This document shows, one piece after another, positions 16,949 to 27,493 of a stretch of DNA of 64,000 nucleotides. A program made the position numbers and the translations under genes. Source of the stretch: Spirosoma aerolatum (GTDB lineage Bacteria; Bacteroidota; Bacteroidia; Cytophagales; Spirosomataceae). Each line of letters starts with the position of its first letter. Position 1 is the stretch's first letter. Under the pieces are notes generated by a model, which was not told the DNA's origin, searched no databases, and saw only the letters and a list, made by a program, of their open reading frames with translations. The stretch spans positions 2,243,001 to 2,307,000 of the forward strand of contig NZ_CP020104.1 of the NCBI RefSeq assembly GCF_002056795.1. The letters are read 5' to 3'.

Positions 16949-19300
16949 ATGAAAAAACGAATGCATATCCTAACCCTTCTTTTTCTGCTGACGGGCATGA
17001 TGGCATCGGCGCAGGTAAGTGTGCCTGTCGTGCCAGAGCAACTCACTTTTGCCGACATCTCGGTACGGCTTGACCCCGATGCCCGGCGCATCGTTCAGCA
17101 GGATGTGAACGCACTCCTGTCGAATCGGCAGTACTGGACGGCTAAACTGGATCGGGTAGTCCTTTACTTCCCGATGATCGAAGCTATTCTGATCGACGAA
17201 GACGTACCAACTGATTTCAAATTCCTCGCTGTTCAGGAAAGCTCGCTTACGCCGGATGCGGTCTCGTCGTCAACGGCGGTAGGGTACTGGCAGTTCAAAC
17301 GCGAAACCGCTCTTGATCATGGCATGCGGGTGGATGATGAAATTGATGAGCGTAAAAGCATTACGGCCTCCACGCATGGGGCCGCCAAATATCTGAAACG
17401 CAGTAATGCCCAATTTAATAACTGGGTTGCCTCGCTGTACTCATACTATCTGGGTGCCGGAGGGATTGCTAAATTAATTCCACCCGATTGGTCATATGCC
17501 CGGGAAGTAGCGCTGGACGGTCGTACGGATCGTTACATTTTGCGGTTCTTTGCGCATAAGATTGCCATTGAGAATGCCCTGCAAACACACCAGACCAGCA
17601 ATCGCTTCGCCCTGATTGAGTACCCGAACGGAGGAGGCAAGACCCTGAAGGGCATTGCTGAAGAGCTTGGGGTCGATGAATTTGAATTGCGTAAATACAA
17701 CCGCTGGGTATTGGGCGATGCTATTCCAACCGATAAACCGTACGTTATGGCTGTTCCGGTAGTAAATACCCAGATTAACGATGTACGGCAGAAAATCGTC
17801 ACGGTAAGTGGGAAGAAGACGCCCGATTTCGTTCAGAATGATGTGGGTTTTCCTGTCTTACGTCGTGTAACGACCGGCTTAAGTAGTAAAAATGAGCCTA
17901 TATTATACGAAATCAACGGATTGCCGGGTATACAGGCGCAGGCGGGTGATGATGCCGGGTCGCTGGCTCGAAAAGCAAAAATTAGCCTGTCGAGCTTCCT
18001 ACGGTATAACGATATGACCGATCGCGATCCTATCATTGTCAATGATGTGTATTATCTGGCCAAAAAGCGGAAGAAAGCGCTGGTTCCGTTTCACACCGTT
18101 CGAGATGGCGAAACGGCACGCAGCATTTCGCAGCGGTATGGCCTGCGACTGAAAAAACTGATGCGGTATAACCGACTGGACCGGGTGCAGAAGCTGGTGA
18201 CTGGCCGGGTAATGTGGCTGCGTGAACGTAGACCCAGTAACAAACCGGTTGAAGTGATCAATGGGCCAACACCACCTGTTTACGATCCAACGCCAACCCC
18301 GCCACGACGGACTGAGGCCGTTGTGACGACACCTTTAGCGGGTGGCAACCGGAATGTAAGTGGTATGGAGAGTGTGCCACGGAACGTATCGGAACGTAAA
18401 CTATATCAGCCAAAACTGGTAGGGGGTGGCGTTACGCCCAACGACGGTACGTCGGAACCGGCGGCTCCGCAACGTACTGAGCCGGTTCGGTCAACAACAC
18501 CGCCCACGACGAGCCGGTCTGTTCCAGCCAGTAGTACCCCATCGGGTAGTTCGGATGGTTCACAGCGGGTGGTAATTGTACGGACGCCCGATAGTTCGCA
18601 GCCAACCAAAACGGTTCCTGTTGCCACAACACCTGAGCGTGCTAAACCAACCGAGGAGCCAGTTGCGTCGAATCAGAAGCCAACAGCAACCCCACAATCG
18701 AAACCAGCTTCGGCATCGGATATGGATATGGGCCGTCCTGAAACGAGTAAATATGAGGGGGCTCGCGAACAACAGGCCGATGGTTCCCTAACGACAGTAA
18801 CCCCTGTTACTCCTACGAAGGCTCCTCCCCGGCCGGCGGCTCTGCCTGTTGCTAAAAACGACACGCGCCCCGATGCCTCGACCAGCACATCCGTAGAGCC
18901 TAAACCCGTTTCGCCAACAACCGGGGCTGCGAATCGCTCGACCGCCAGCCATACCGTTGAGCCAGGGCAGACGTATTACAGTATTTCCAAACAATACGGA
19001 CTAACGGTCGACGAGCTGCTGTCAATGAATAATCTGACGCGGGATAACGTACTGGAAGTAGGTCAGCAACTGATTGTGAAAGCAGCACCTGGCAGTCGGG
19101 CTGTACAACCCACTCTGTCGGCTAAACCATCAGCTTCTGAATCGACTCAGCCGACTGCGACCTACCATACGGTGGCCAAAGGAGAAACTATGTTTCGGAT
19201 TTCGAAAAATTATGGCGTCACCATTGAGCAGATTCAGTCCTGGAATAACCTGTCAGATGTGACCGTACGTGAAGGGCAGAAGATAAAGATCATGAAGTAA
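16949..19300 (+). CDS. membrane-bound lytic transglycosylase, MltD-like, with four LysM-type repeats
   Basis: A 783-residue exported peptidoglycan enzyme; the leader ends MASAQ at residue 22. The transglycosylase domain covers about 65-210, with the catalytic Glu97 in VQESSL and the following SSSTAVGYWQF typical of family 1 SLT domains. Four LysM-like segments follow, near residues 212-250, 377-412, 667-708 and 738-780; the last two are clear (HTVEPGQTYYSISKQYGL, YHTVAKGETMFRISKNYGV). A long Pro/Thr/Ser-rich linker (about 430-660) joins the halves and would span the periplasm. It cleaves glycan strands to 1,6-anhydro ends. Linker length is above the family's usual. Confidence 0.9.
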   Translation: MKKRMHILTLLFLLTGMMASAQVSVPVVPEQLTFADISVRLDPDARRIVQQDVNALLSNRQYWTAKLDRVVLYFPMIEAILIDEDVPTDFKFLAVQESSLTPDAVSSSTAVGYWQFKRETALDHGMRVDDEIDERKSITASTHGAAKYLKRSNAQFNNWVASLYSYYLGAGGIAKLIPPDWSYAREVALDGRTDRYILRFFAHKIAIENALQTHQTSNRFALIEYPNGGGKTLKGIAEELGVDEFELRKYNRWVLGDAIPTDKPYVMAVPVVNTQINDVRQKIVTVSGKKTPDFVQNDVGFPVLRRVTTGLSSKNEPILYEINGLPGIQAQAGDDAGSLARKAKISLSSFLRYNDMTDRDPIIVNDVYYLAKKRKKALVPFHTVRDGETARSISQRYGLRLKKLMRYNRLDRVQKLVTGRVMWLRERRPSNKPVEVINGPTPPVYDPTPTPPRRTEAVVTTPLAGGNRNVSGMESVPRNVSERKLYQPKLVGGGVTPNDGTSEPAAPQRTEPVRSTTPPTTSRSVPASSTPSGSSDGSQRVVIVRTPDSSQPTKTVPVATTPERAKPTEEPVASNQKPTATPQSKPASASDMDMGRPETSKYEGAREQQADGSLTTVTPVTPTKAPPRPAALPVAKNDTRPDASTSTSVEPKPVSPTTGAANRSTASHTVEPGQTYYSISKQYGLTVDELLSMNNLTRDNVLEVGQQLIVKAAPGSRAVQPTLSAKPSASESTQPTATYHTVAKGETMFRISKNYGVTIEQIQSWNNLSDVTVREGQKIKIMK

Positions 19301-19316
19301 CGGATTCCCCAGTACA

Positions 19317-19363
19317 GAGGCCGGGTTATTGTCAGGGGTTTACCCGGATGATAACCCGGCCTC
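19317..19363 (+). terminator. terminator hairpin after the transglycosylase
   Basis: GAGGCCGGGTTAT (19317-19329) pairs perfectly with ATAACCCGGCCTC (19351-19363), loop of 21, followed within five bases by ATATTTTTGT. GC-rich stem plus T-rich tail fit intrinsic termination. Confidence 0.8.
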
Positions 19364-19387
19364 GTCATATTTTTGTATCTTTACTGT

Positions 19388-19960
19388 ATGATTCTGCTTG
19401 ACCATACCTGTATCAGCGACGATGTGGCTGAGAAGTTTTTCGTCTGTAACCTGGATAAGTGTAAAGGTGCCTGCTGCGTAGAAGGCGACATGGGTGCACC
19501 ATTGGAAAACGACGAACCGGCTATCCTCGACCGGATTTACGACGACATCAAACCGTACCTGTCTCCCGAAGGCATCCGGGCCATCGAACAACAGGGAGGC
19601 TACGAACCTGATGGGCATGGGGGGTATGTGACCACCACCGTGGGCGGACGCGAATGCGTGTACGCGATCTGGGATGAGCGGGGAATTCTTAAATGTGGTA
19701 TCGAAGAAGCCTACAACGATGGTAAAGTTGATTGGAAAAAACCGATTTCCTGCCATTTATACCCCATTCGGGTTACTAAATACGATTCCTTCCACGCGCT
19801 TAACTACGACCGATGGCCCATTTGTAACCCTGCCTGTAGCTTTGGCGAGCAACTGAATGTGCCTATCTACAAATTTGTCCGTGAAGCGCTCATCCGGGCC
19901 TACGGCGACGACTGGTACAACCGATTAGTGAGGGCTGTTGAGGAAAAAACTACTGATTAA
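19388..19960 (+). CDS. DUF3109 family cysteine-rich protein
   Basis: A 190-residue protein counted from MILLDHTCIS; an upstream ATG would add five residues, but family members begin at this point. Cysteines cluster as CNLDKCKGACCVEGD (about residues 18-32), and further ones occur in CVYAIW, LKCGIE, PISCHLYP and ICNPACSFG. The pattern is related to CxxxCxxCC zinc/iron-chelating proteins such as YkgJ. DUF3109 is conserved across Bacteroidota with unknown role, probably binding iron-sulfur or zinc. A TATTTTTG box at 19368-19375 may be its promoter. Confidence 0.85.
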   Translation: MILLDHTCISDDVAEKFFVCNLDKCKGACCVEGDMGAPLENDEPAILDRIYDDIKPYLSPEGIRAIEQQGGYEPDGHGGYVTTTVGGRECVYAIWDERGILKCGIEEAYNDGKVDWKKPISCHLYPIRVTKYDSFHALNYDRWPICNPACSFGEQLNVPIYKFVREALIRAYGDDWYNRLVRAVEEKTTD

Positions 19961-19969
19961 CTGATTATT

Positions 19970-20053
19970 ACACAGTAATTCACGGATTAAAAAGAGATAG
20001 ACAGACGATAGAAGTAACTCGGTGTATTTCCTTTTTTCCGTGAATCGCTGTGT
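19970..20053. repeat. imperfect 17-bp inverted repeat
   Basis: ACACAGTAATTCACGGA (19970-19986) pairs with 20037-20053 at 15 of 17 positions, spacer 50 bases. It follows the DUF3109 stop and ends 15 bases before the next ATG. Confidence 0.55.
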
Positions 20054-20068
20054 GATAACTCCTTTATC

Positions 20069-20401
20069 ATGGAGCAGCGCGATTACTTTGAAGAGGTGTA
20101 CGAGGTTGTACGGCTGGTGCCGAAAGGGCGAGTTACCACCTATGGGTCGATTGCTCGGTATCTGAGTCTTCGGGCGGGAGCACGCATGGTCGGCTGGGCT
20201 ATGAACGGTTGCCATAACCGCCCGGATGTACCTGCCCACCGGGTTGTAAACAGCGTGGGCGTCTTATCCGGCAAACACTTTTTCGGTGGGCCGACTATCA
20301 TGCAGCAACTGCTGGAAGATGAAGGTGTTCGGGTGAAGAATGATAAAGTGGTAGACTTCAAAACTGTTTACTGGGACCCAACTGTCGAACTGGCCCTGTA
20401 A
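20069..20401 (+). CDS. alkyltransferase-like (ATL) protein
   Basis: A 110-residue relative of O6-methylguanine-DNA methyltransferase. The active-site motif that is PCHRV in the repair enzymes reads PAHRVV here, so the acceptor Cys is replaced by Ala56. That defines ATL proteins, which bind O6-alkylguanine and pass the lesion to nucleotide excision repair rather than repair it. The recognition-helix part (GRVTTYGSIAR, residues 20-30, with the base-flipping Tyr25) and GARMVGWAMNGC are intact. Length is normal for ATL. It stands alone, ending two bases before the convergent FMN reductase gene. Confidence 0.9.
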   Translation: MEQRDYFEEVYEVVRLVPKGRVTTYGSIARYLSLRAGARMVGWAMNGCHNRPDVPAHRVVNSVGVLSGKHFFGGPTIMQQLLEDEGVRVKNDKVVDFKTVYWDPTVELAL

Positions 20402-20403
20402 AT

Positions 20404-20964
20404 TCATTGGTCTGATTCAAACTTTGCTGAGGAGCGCTGTACAGCGTTGACCAGCGAAGCAATGACTGCCTGAAGTTCCTGAGCCAGTACTGGGTCGGTG
20501 ATTTCGCCAGCGGCATTCAAGCGCGTTTTAACAGAAGGCACAATCAGCGAAGTCCCTTCGGGTAAATGGGCCGTCAGAACGTCCATCGTATGCAATAACA
20601 ACGCATGTGCCCGCGAACCGCCCGATGCCGATGGTCCTGCACTAATTACACTGACTGGTTTGTAAACGAACTCGCCTGACGAAGCCAGCCAATCGAGCAT
20701 ATTTTTCAGCACACCCGGCATTCCGTGAATGTATTCTGGTGTGCAAATCATGACTGCATCGGCCTGGCGGAGCTGAGCTCGAAGGGCACTCACCGATTCG
20801 GGCGCTGGATCAACATCCCGCTCGGGGCTAAAATGGGGCAAATCGTCCAGGCCATCGTAAAGGCTGATCGTTACACCTGCCGGAGTTAGTCTGGCGGCTG
20901 CGCGAAGGAGGGATGTATTGGTCGAAGCAGCGCGAAGACTGCCCGAAATGGCGAGAATGGTCAT
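20404..20964 (-). CDS. NADPH-dependent FMN reductase family protein
   Basis: A 186-residue flavodoxin-fold oxidoreductase. GSLRAASTN at residues 8-16 is the phosphate-binding loop for FMN, CTPEYIHGMPGVLKN near 75-89 is the flavin ring loop of this family, and SAGPSASGG near 108 closes the site. Related enzymes reduce FMN, quinones, azo dyes or chromate using NAD(P)H. It is 18 bases downstream of the siroheme-synthase gene on the same strand and probably cotranscribed. Confidence 0.87.
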   Translation of the reverse strand: MTILAISGSLRAASTNTSLLRAAARLTPAGVTISLYDGLDDLPHFSPERDVDPAPESVSALRAQLRQADAVMICTPEYIHGMPGVLKNMLDWLASSGEFVYKPVSVISAGPSASGGSRAHALLLHTMDVLTAHLPEGTSLIVPSVKTRLNAAGEITDPVLAQELQAVIASLVNAVQRSSAKFESDQ

Positions 20965-20982
20965 GGTGTTGTTGTCGACGTA

Positions 20983-21549
20983 TCAACGCAACACCTTCGT
21001 GATCTCGTTTAGTTTCTCCATTTTCTGAACAAAATCGCCTTTGAGTTGATTTCGGATGGCTGTCAGGTTATCGAGGGTTTCCTGCAAACTATCAGGTAAA
21101 ATGTCTTCCAGGACTTCCCGAAAACGCTTGGCGAAGGTTGGCGACTTTCCGTTGGTCGAAATGGCAATTTTCAGATCCCCTTTTTTTACGACCGAACTCA
21201 GGTAGAAATCGCATAAGTCAGGCGTATCGGCTACATTGACCAGAATGCGTTGATGTTTACAATCGGCCTGAACTTGCTGATTTACTGATTTGTCGTTTGT
21301 CCCGACAATCACCAGGTCTTTATCCGATAAGTGAGCAGACTGGTAGGATTCATGGATCAACTGGAGCTTCGGGTATTGAGTCGCCAGTGTCTGAATTTCC
21401 TCCCGGATGGCAGGCGCTATGAGCGTAATACGGGCATCGGGCGAGTTACTGAGTAAGGCGGTCAGCTTTTCCAGGCCCACGTACCCGCCACCAACGATCA
21501 GAATGTGTAGATGGTCGGCTTTAACGAATATGGGAAACAGTGTATTCAT
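20983..21549 (-). CDS. precorrin-2 dehydrogenase / sirohydrochlorin ferrochelatase (CysG N-terminal type)
   Basis: A 188-residue protein counted from MNTLFPIFVK; the frame runs 16 codons further, but the strand LHILIVGGGYVGLEKL must begin near the N-terminus. It has the NAD-binding GGGYVG (about residues 19-24) and the ISTNGKSPTFAKRFRE segment of Met8/CysG-A enzymes. It oxidises precorrin-2 and inserts iron, the last steps to siroheme for sulfite and nitrite reductases. Length fits the two-function Met8-like form without the methyltransferase part. No other siroheme gene is in the window. Confidence 0.87.
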   Translation of the reverse strand: MNTLFPIFVKADHLHILIVGGGYVGLEKLTALLSNSPDARITLIAPAIREEIQTLATQYPKLQLIHESYQSAHLSDKDLVIVGTNDKSVNQQVQADCKHQRILVNVADTPDLCDFYLSSVVKKGDLKIAISTNGKSPTFAKRFREVLEDILPDSLQETLDNLTAIRNQLKGDFVQKMEKLNEITKVLR

Positions 21550-21562
21550 AATAAAATCGTCA

Positions 21563-21626
21563 GTCGATAGGAGTTGCCAGCAAATTTGGGAAGCCAAATC
21601 TACTTTGCAAACGAACTCCTATCGAC
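21563..21626. repeat. inverted repeat upstream of the siroheme gene
   Basis: GTCGATAGGAGTT (21563-21575) pairs perfectly with 21614-21626. A second stem lies inside (ATTTGG with CCAAAT). It occupies the gap between the PorT-like gene end and the siroheme gene start. Confidence 0.6.
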
Positions 21627-21651
21627 CAACGACGAATGACTGATTCGTTTT

Positions 21652-22575
21652 TTAGAACTTAAAGCCTACGCTGGCGCTCAGAACCCGACGTTGCGAGCCA
21701 TTAAAACCCGTTGTGGTCGTATTGCCATTGGTTGGGTTCGTGATCGAGTTGCTTAAGCCGTGGTGGTAAGTCAGGTCGATCAACAGCGGACCAATATCAA
21801 AACCGATCTGGCCCAGCGCATTGAACGTACCACTTTTGATTTCGGCATTGGTCAGATTAAATCGGCCACTGCTGGAACTGATCCGGTTGGCGTATTCAAG
21901 CCCCGCCTGTAAGCGAATGGCCGAAATTCCCCGATCCGATTCCAGAAGCTTATAACCAATATAAACCGGGATCTGGATATACTGGATATTGATCTGATCC
22001 TGAATGTTTTGTGCGCTCTGTCCGTCTCCTTTTGTAAAGTAGTTAGAGCTAGAAGCAAAATATTCAGCACCCAATTGACCAAACAAACGGCCACCTCCAC
22101 GCACAAAGAAACCTGCCTGATAACCTAGTCGGCCCGATAGGTCGCCACCTGTGTTAACACTTTCACCTTTAAACTTGGTCGTGTTCAGACCCGCATAAAT
22201 ACCAAATACGAAGTTTTTGTAATCCTTTGCTTTTTTATCCCGTGTTTGGGTTGTTTCGGTGGTGGTCACGGTTGTCGTCTGGGTATTGTCGGCAGGCGAC
22301 ATGCTGTTGGTCGAATACGTGCTGTTTGGTACTGTATTCGCGTTGTTCATCTGATTCATCGACGAACTATCCGACATATTGTTAGTCGACATAGAGTTGT
22401 TCATCGAGTTCGAATTATTCATCGAATTCGTGGTGTCCGTTGTCGTCTGTGTTGAGTACGCAGGAGTCGAAGTGCTTGTGTTTGTCGTAGTTGAATACGT
22501 AGTGGATGTGGTTTGCCCATTAGCCAGGCCAAAACCACACAGGCAGATTGCCAGGAATGAGAATTGCTTTTTCAT
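21652..22575 (-). CDS. PorT-like outer-membrane barrel with Ser/Thr/Asn-rich N-terminal region
   Basis: A 307-residue protein: signal peptide 1 to about 20 (CLCGFGLANGQ), then about 90 residues of almost only S, T, N, M and Q (many MNN, NSM and TTT units), then a PorT-type outer-membrane beta-barrel from about residue 120 (YKNFVFGIYAGLNTTKF) to the terminal ASVGFKF. The last aromatic residue is the usual outer-membrane sorting signal. The low-complexity part is likely disordered and exposed in the periplasm or linked to peptidoglycan. Role unknown. A terminator-like hairpin sits 27 bases upstream of its start. Confidence 0.8.
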   Translation of the reverse strand: MKKQFSFLAICLCGFGLANGQTTSTTYSTTTNTSTSTPAYSTQTTTDTTNSMNNSNSMNNSMSTNNMSDSSSMNQMNNANTVPNSTYSTNSMSPADNTQTTTVTTTETTQTRDKKAKDYKNFVFGIYAGLNTTKFKGESVNTGGDLSGRLGYQAGFFVRGGGRLFGQLGAEYFASSSNYFTKGDGQSAQNIQDQINIQYIQIPVYIGYKLLESDRGISAIRLQAGLEYANRISSSSGRFNLTNAEIKSGTFNALGQIGFDIGPLLIDLTYHHGLSNSITNPTNGNTTTTGFNGSQRRVLSASVGFKF

Positions 22576-22601
22576 AATTTGCTTATGTCGTTGAGTTGCA
22601 T

Positions 22602-22627
22602 AAAAAAGGTGTAATCGAAATTACACC
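22602..22627 (-). terminator. intrinsic terminator of pgi, close upstream of the PorT-like gene
   Basis: On the minus strand GGTGTAAT, loop TTCG, ATTACACC, then six T: a textbook intrinsic terminator with a UUCG tetraloop. It is about 104 bases beyond the pgi stop and only 27 bases before the PorT-like start codon, leaving little room for a promoter after it. Confidence 0.88.
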
Positions 22628-22730
22628 CAATTAACAGACGTATTATGAGCAATGTTTTGGCGAACGACGGTTTCGGATAAATTTTAATCCCCTAACGTCA
22701 TCAGGATCTGGGGCTAACCGACGTTATAAT

Positions 22731-24446
<1,716 letters not shown>

Positions 24447-24494
24447 TCACAGGTGAAATAATAGACCAGCTCACCGAAATCTGAAACCTATATA

Positions 24495-24513
24495 CCGATA
24501 ACTGACTTATCGG
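24495..24513. repeat. small hairpin CCGATAA-CTGAC-TTATCGG
   Basis: Seven-base perfect arms in the divergent gap between pgi and the ArnT-like gene; could be an operator. No repeat copy seen. Confidence 0.35.
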
Positions 24514-24598
24514 CGCGAATATCGTGAATCCCGGCAATCTTTTTTCGGCTATTTTTGCCATTCTTTTATAGCCTTTGTGTTGCTGACTACGTTGCTGA

Positions 24599-26263
24599 AT
24601 GAATCAAAAACTTTTCTATTCGCTCGTCCTTACGGTGGTGGGAGCCTTGTTGTTTATCCCGTTTCTGGGCGGGGTACGCTTGTTTGACTGGGACGAAATT
24701 AACTTTGCAGAGTGTGCCCGCGAGATGATTGCCCTGGGCGATTATCTACACGTACATATTGATTTTAAACCATTTTACGAAAAACCACCGTTGTTTTTCT
24801 GGCTTCAGTCGATGATGATGAACCTGTTTGGCATCAATGAGTTTTCGGCCCGGCTACCGAATGCCATCTGTGGGATCATCACACTGGTTTATCTCTACAA
24901 CCTGGGCCAGAAACTGCATGGCCATCGGTTTGGGCTGCTGTGGTCGCTGGCTTATCTGGGGTCGGTAACGCCCCATCTGTATTTTCGCTCAGGTATTATC
25001 GATCCGTTTTTCAACCTATTTATTTTCATTGGGTTAGTCAATCTGATTTTTGCTTCCTGGAAGCGCGAACGACTCGGTGGCGCCATGACCGTTCCCAAGC
25101 CGGAGTGGACGTACATCCTGATCGGGGGCTTTGTGCTGGGCCTGGCCATTCTGACCAAAGGGCCGGTAGCCTACCTGATTATTTTTCTTGTACTGGTCGC
25201 CTATTGGGCGCTCAACCGATTCCGCTGGTTTATTACGCCCTTCCAATTTATAGGCTTCTCGGTGGCAGCTTCGGTGGGGTCACTGTTGTGGTATGGGCTC
25301 GATATTTATCTGCATGGCCCGACGCTGGTACGGGAGTTTCTGGCTTATAGTATTCGATTGCTTAGTACGCCCGATGCGGGGCATGTGGGGTTTCCGGGTT
25401 ACCATTTCATTATTCTGCTGGTGGGCTGCTTTCCGGCCTCCATTTTTGCGCTTCGGGCGTTTGGTCCACTGTTCATTGAACGGAATTACCAGCGTGATTT
25501 CCGGCAGTGGATGCTCATTTTGTTTTGGGTAGTCCTGATTTTATTCAGCATTGTCCAGTCGAAAATCGTCCATTATTCATCGCTCTGCTATTTCCCGTTG
25601 ACCTACTTTGCTGCGTTAACGCTATCGCAGTTGGAGGACCGGAAAATTCAGTTCAGCAACTGGCTCCGGACCGGGCTGATTATCGTTGGGGGTATTTTCG
25701 TACTGGCGGTGGGGGGCTTACCTTTGATTGCCCATCGGATGGATATTGTTCGCCAGTTTGCCGATCAGGATGCGTTTTCACAGGGTAATCTGGATGCCAA
25801 CATCGACTGGCCGTACTGGACGCTGATTCCCGGTGTATGGCTGCTGATTATTCTGGTGTTGGTGATTCGGTGGTATAACCACCACGAACCCGCACAGGCA
25901 TCCGTCGTGCTGTTTGGTGGGGTAGCTGTATTCATAACCCTGACACTCTGGGCGTTTATTGGTCGGATTGAAGGCATCTCGCAGGCGGCTGCTATGCGTT
26001 TTTTTGAACGGGCGCAGGGGCAGAACGTGTACGTAAAAACCTACGGCTACCACAGCTATGGACCATTTTTTTATACAATGAAACCGCCCGTAACCAATCC
26101 GAATGCTTATAACGACGATTGGCTGCTACGGGGTAAGATCGACAAAGATGTGCTGTTCATTCGTCATGCATCCGAGCAACCCACCCTCCTCGATTCATTG
26201 CCTGATGTGAAGAAAACAGGGCAGGAGAATGGCTTCGTCTTTTATCGTCGTCAGGCGAAATAG
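24599..26263 (+). CDS. ArnT-like glycosyltransferase family 39/83 membrane protein
   Basis: A 554-residue polytopic protein with about 11-12 hydrophobic segments. The first periplasmic loop carries the GT-C acid pair in FDWDEINFAECAREM (Asp32, Glu33), and a lipid-carrier-like ELPxW-type region is replaced by NPNAYNDDWLL near the end. ArnT-family enzymes move sugars from polyprenyl phosphate to lipid A or proteins on the outer side of the inner membrane. The exact acceptor is unknown. No partner genes for aminoarabinose are present. Confidence 0.82.
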   Translation: MNQKLFYSLVLTVVGALLFIPFLGGVRLFDWDEINFAECAREMIALGDYLHVHIDFKPFYEKPPLFFWLQSMMMNLFGINEFSARLPNAICGIITLVYLYNLGQKLHGHRFGLLWSLAYLGSVTPHLYFRSGIIDPFFNLFIFIGLVNLIFASWKRERLGGAMTVPKPEWTYILIGGFVLGLAILTKGPVAYLIIFLVLVAYWALNRFRWFITPFQFIGFSVAASVGSLLWYGLDIYLHGPTLVREFLAYSIRLLSTPDAGHVGFPGYHFIILLVGCFPASIFALRAFGPLFIERNYQRDFRQWMLILFWVVLILFSIVQSKIVHYSSLCYFPLTYFAALTLSQLEDRKIQFSNWLRTGLIIVGGIFVLAVGGLPLIAHRMDIVRQFADQDAFSQGNLDANIDWPYWTLIPGVWLLIILVLVIRWYNHHEPAQASVVLFGGVAVFITLTLWAFIGRIEGISQAAAMRFFERAQGQNVYVKTYGYHSYGPFFYTMKPPVTNPNAYNDDWLLRGKIDKDVLFIRHASEQPTLLDSLPDVKKTGQENGFVFYRRQAK

Positions 26264-26293
26264 GCTTGATTAAACGCATCGGAGCACCGACGT

Positions 26294-26350
26294 GAAGGCA
26301 AAGCGTTCATAGAGAAAAGTTTATTTTTCCGCTGTGAACGCTTTGCCTTC
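26294..26350. repeat. inverted repeat, 16-bp perfect core
   Basis: GAAGGCAAAGCGTTCA (26294-26309) pairs with TGAACGCTTTGCCTTC (26335-26350), loop 25, with partial pairing beyond. It starts about 30 bases after the ArnT-like stop and probably ends that transcript. Confidence 0.8.
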
Positions 26351-26408
26351 GTGTTTAATTCGTTTAGCGATAACTTTTCTGCAACTCCGTAAAAGAGCTA
26401 ATAATACT

Positions 26409-26858
26409 ATGAGAAGCCTGTACGAAACCAATTCTGTGGCCGAAATTCTGAGTCGTATTGATAGGCTGCGGCCTGATTCTCAGCGCCAGTGGGGCAAAAT
26501 GGATGTGGCTCAGATGCTGGCGCATTGCTCCGTAGGGATGGAAACGGCGACTGGGCAGAAAAAACTGCCACGATTATTCATTGGCCGTATACTGGCTCCT
26601 TTCGTTAAAACCAGTTTTTACAACGAGAAACCGTTCAATCGAAACGGGCCTACGCATAAGGACTTTGTTGTGGCCGACCAGCGTGTATTTGAAGCTGAGA
26701 AAGAAAAACTGGTTCAACTCGTTAAACAGTTTTCGGCAGGTGGCCCTGCAGCGTGTACAACGCATCCTCACTCATTTTTTGGGGAGCTGACTCCCGAACA
26801 ATGGAGTATTGGGATGTATAAGCACCTGGATCATCATCTGCGGCAGTTTGGTGTTTGA
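26409..26858 (+). CDS. DUF1569 / DinB-like protein
   Basis: A 149-residue protein counted from MRSLYETNSVAE; 25 extra codons upstream would run through the right arm of the preceding hairpin and have no family features. The helices and the metal-type His pattern KMDVAQMLAHCSVGME near residues 35-50 and WSIGMYKHLDHHLRQFGV at the C-terminus fit the DUF1569 branch of the DinB four-helix bundle. Members are putative metal-dependent thiol transferases; the substrate is unknown. Confidence 0.78.
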   Translation: MRSLYETNSVAEILSRIDRLRPDSQRQWGKMDVAQMLAHCSVGMETATGQKKLPRLFIGRILAPFVKTSFYNEKPFNRNGPTHKDFVVADQRVFEAEKEKLVQLVKQFSAGGPAACTTHPHSFFGELTPEQWSIGMYKHLDHHLRQFGV

Positions 26859-26902
26859 TCGCTTTGGAAAACTGTTGAGGCAACTAGCTCGTTATAGGGA
26901 GC

Positions 26903-27328
26903 ATGGCTACCTCTCTACAATCAACTCGACGCTCCTCCTTATGCTGGGGTTACCGGTTAACCGTCAGCTACAGCTGGCTTTTCATCTTTTTGCTGTGTTT
27001 GTCGGCCTGTAGTCGCTCCGATACAGGTACAAAAAAACGATTGACCATCGACGTGGGGCAGATCAAGGAAATTTCTATACCCATCCGGGGCGATGGTACA
27101 TCGGAACTGATCGGTACGTCGGATAATCAGGAAGTCGTCGATGTATCCCGGCAGCAGCTTGCGCCCGCCGTGGATACGTTGAAACAAGCCAGCAATGGCC
27201 CCACAGTATTTCAGATCAAAGGTGTTACGGTTGGCACCGCTAACGTTGTATTCTCGACAAAGCCCCTAAATCAATCCGGCGCTGGGCAGCCTGTTCGTAC
27301 CTATGTGGTGCAGGTGAAAGCGAAGTAG
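26903..27328 (+). CDS. putative lipoprotein, unknown
   Basis: A 141-residue protein. Residues 25-36 (LFIFLLCLSAC) form a lipoprotein signal with the lipobox LSAC and Cys36, so the mature part is membrane-attached. The rest alternates short beta strands (KRLTIDVGQIKEISIP, VFQIKGVTVGTANVVFS, RTYVVQVKAK) resembling an Ig-like or pilus-type bacterial surface domain. No named family recognised. It begins 44 bases after the DUF1569 gene on the same strand, and could be cotranscribed. Confidence 0.65.
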   Translation: MATSLQSTRRSSLCWGYRLTVSYSWLFIFLLCLSACSRSDTGTKKRLTIDVGQIKEISIPIRGDGTSELIGTSDNQEVVDVSRQQLAPAVDTLKQASNGPTVFQIKGVTVGTANVVFSTKPLNQSGAGQPVRTYVVQVKAK

Positions 27329-27493
27329 CAGCAACAGATTTAGTCAGCCTAAGGTGAAAGAGCTTCCCGGCCAATAGACTCTATCCGTATTTCTATAGGG
27401 TGTATTCTACGATATTCTGGTTGTTTGGTACGAAGACGCAGATCAATCATATCCGTAGATTGAGTTAAAATGCCATCTGTGTAATATGTTATA

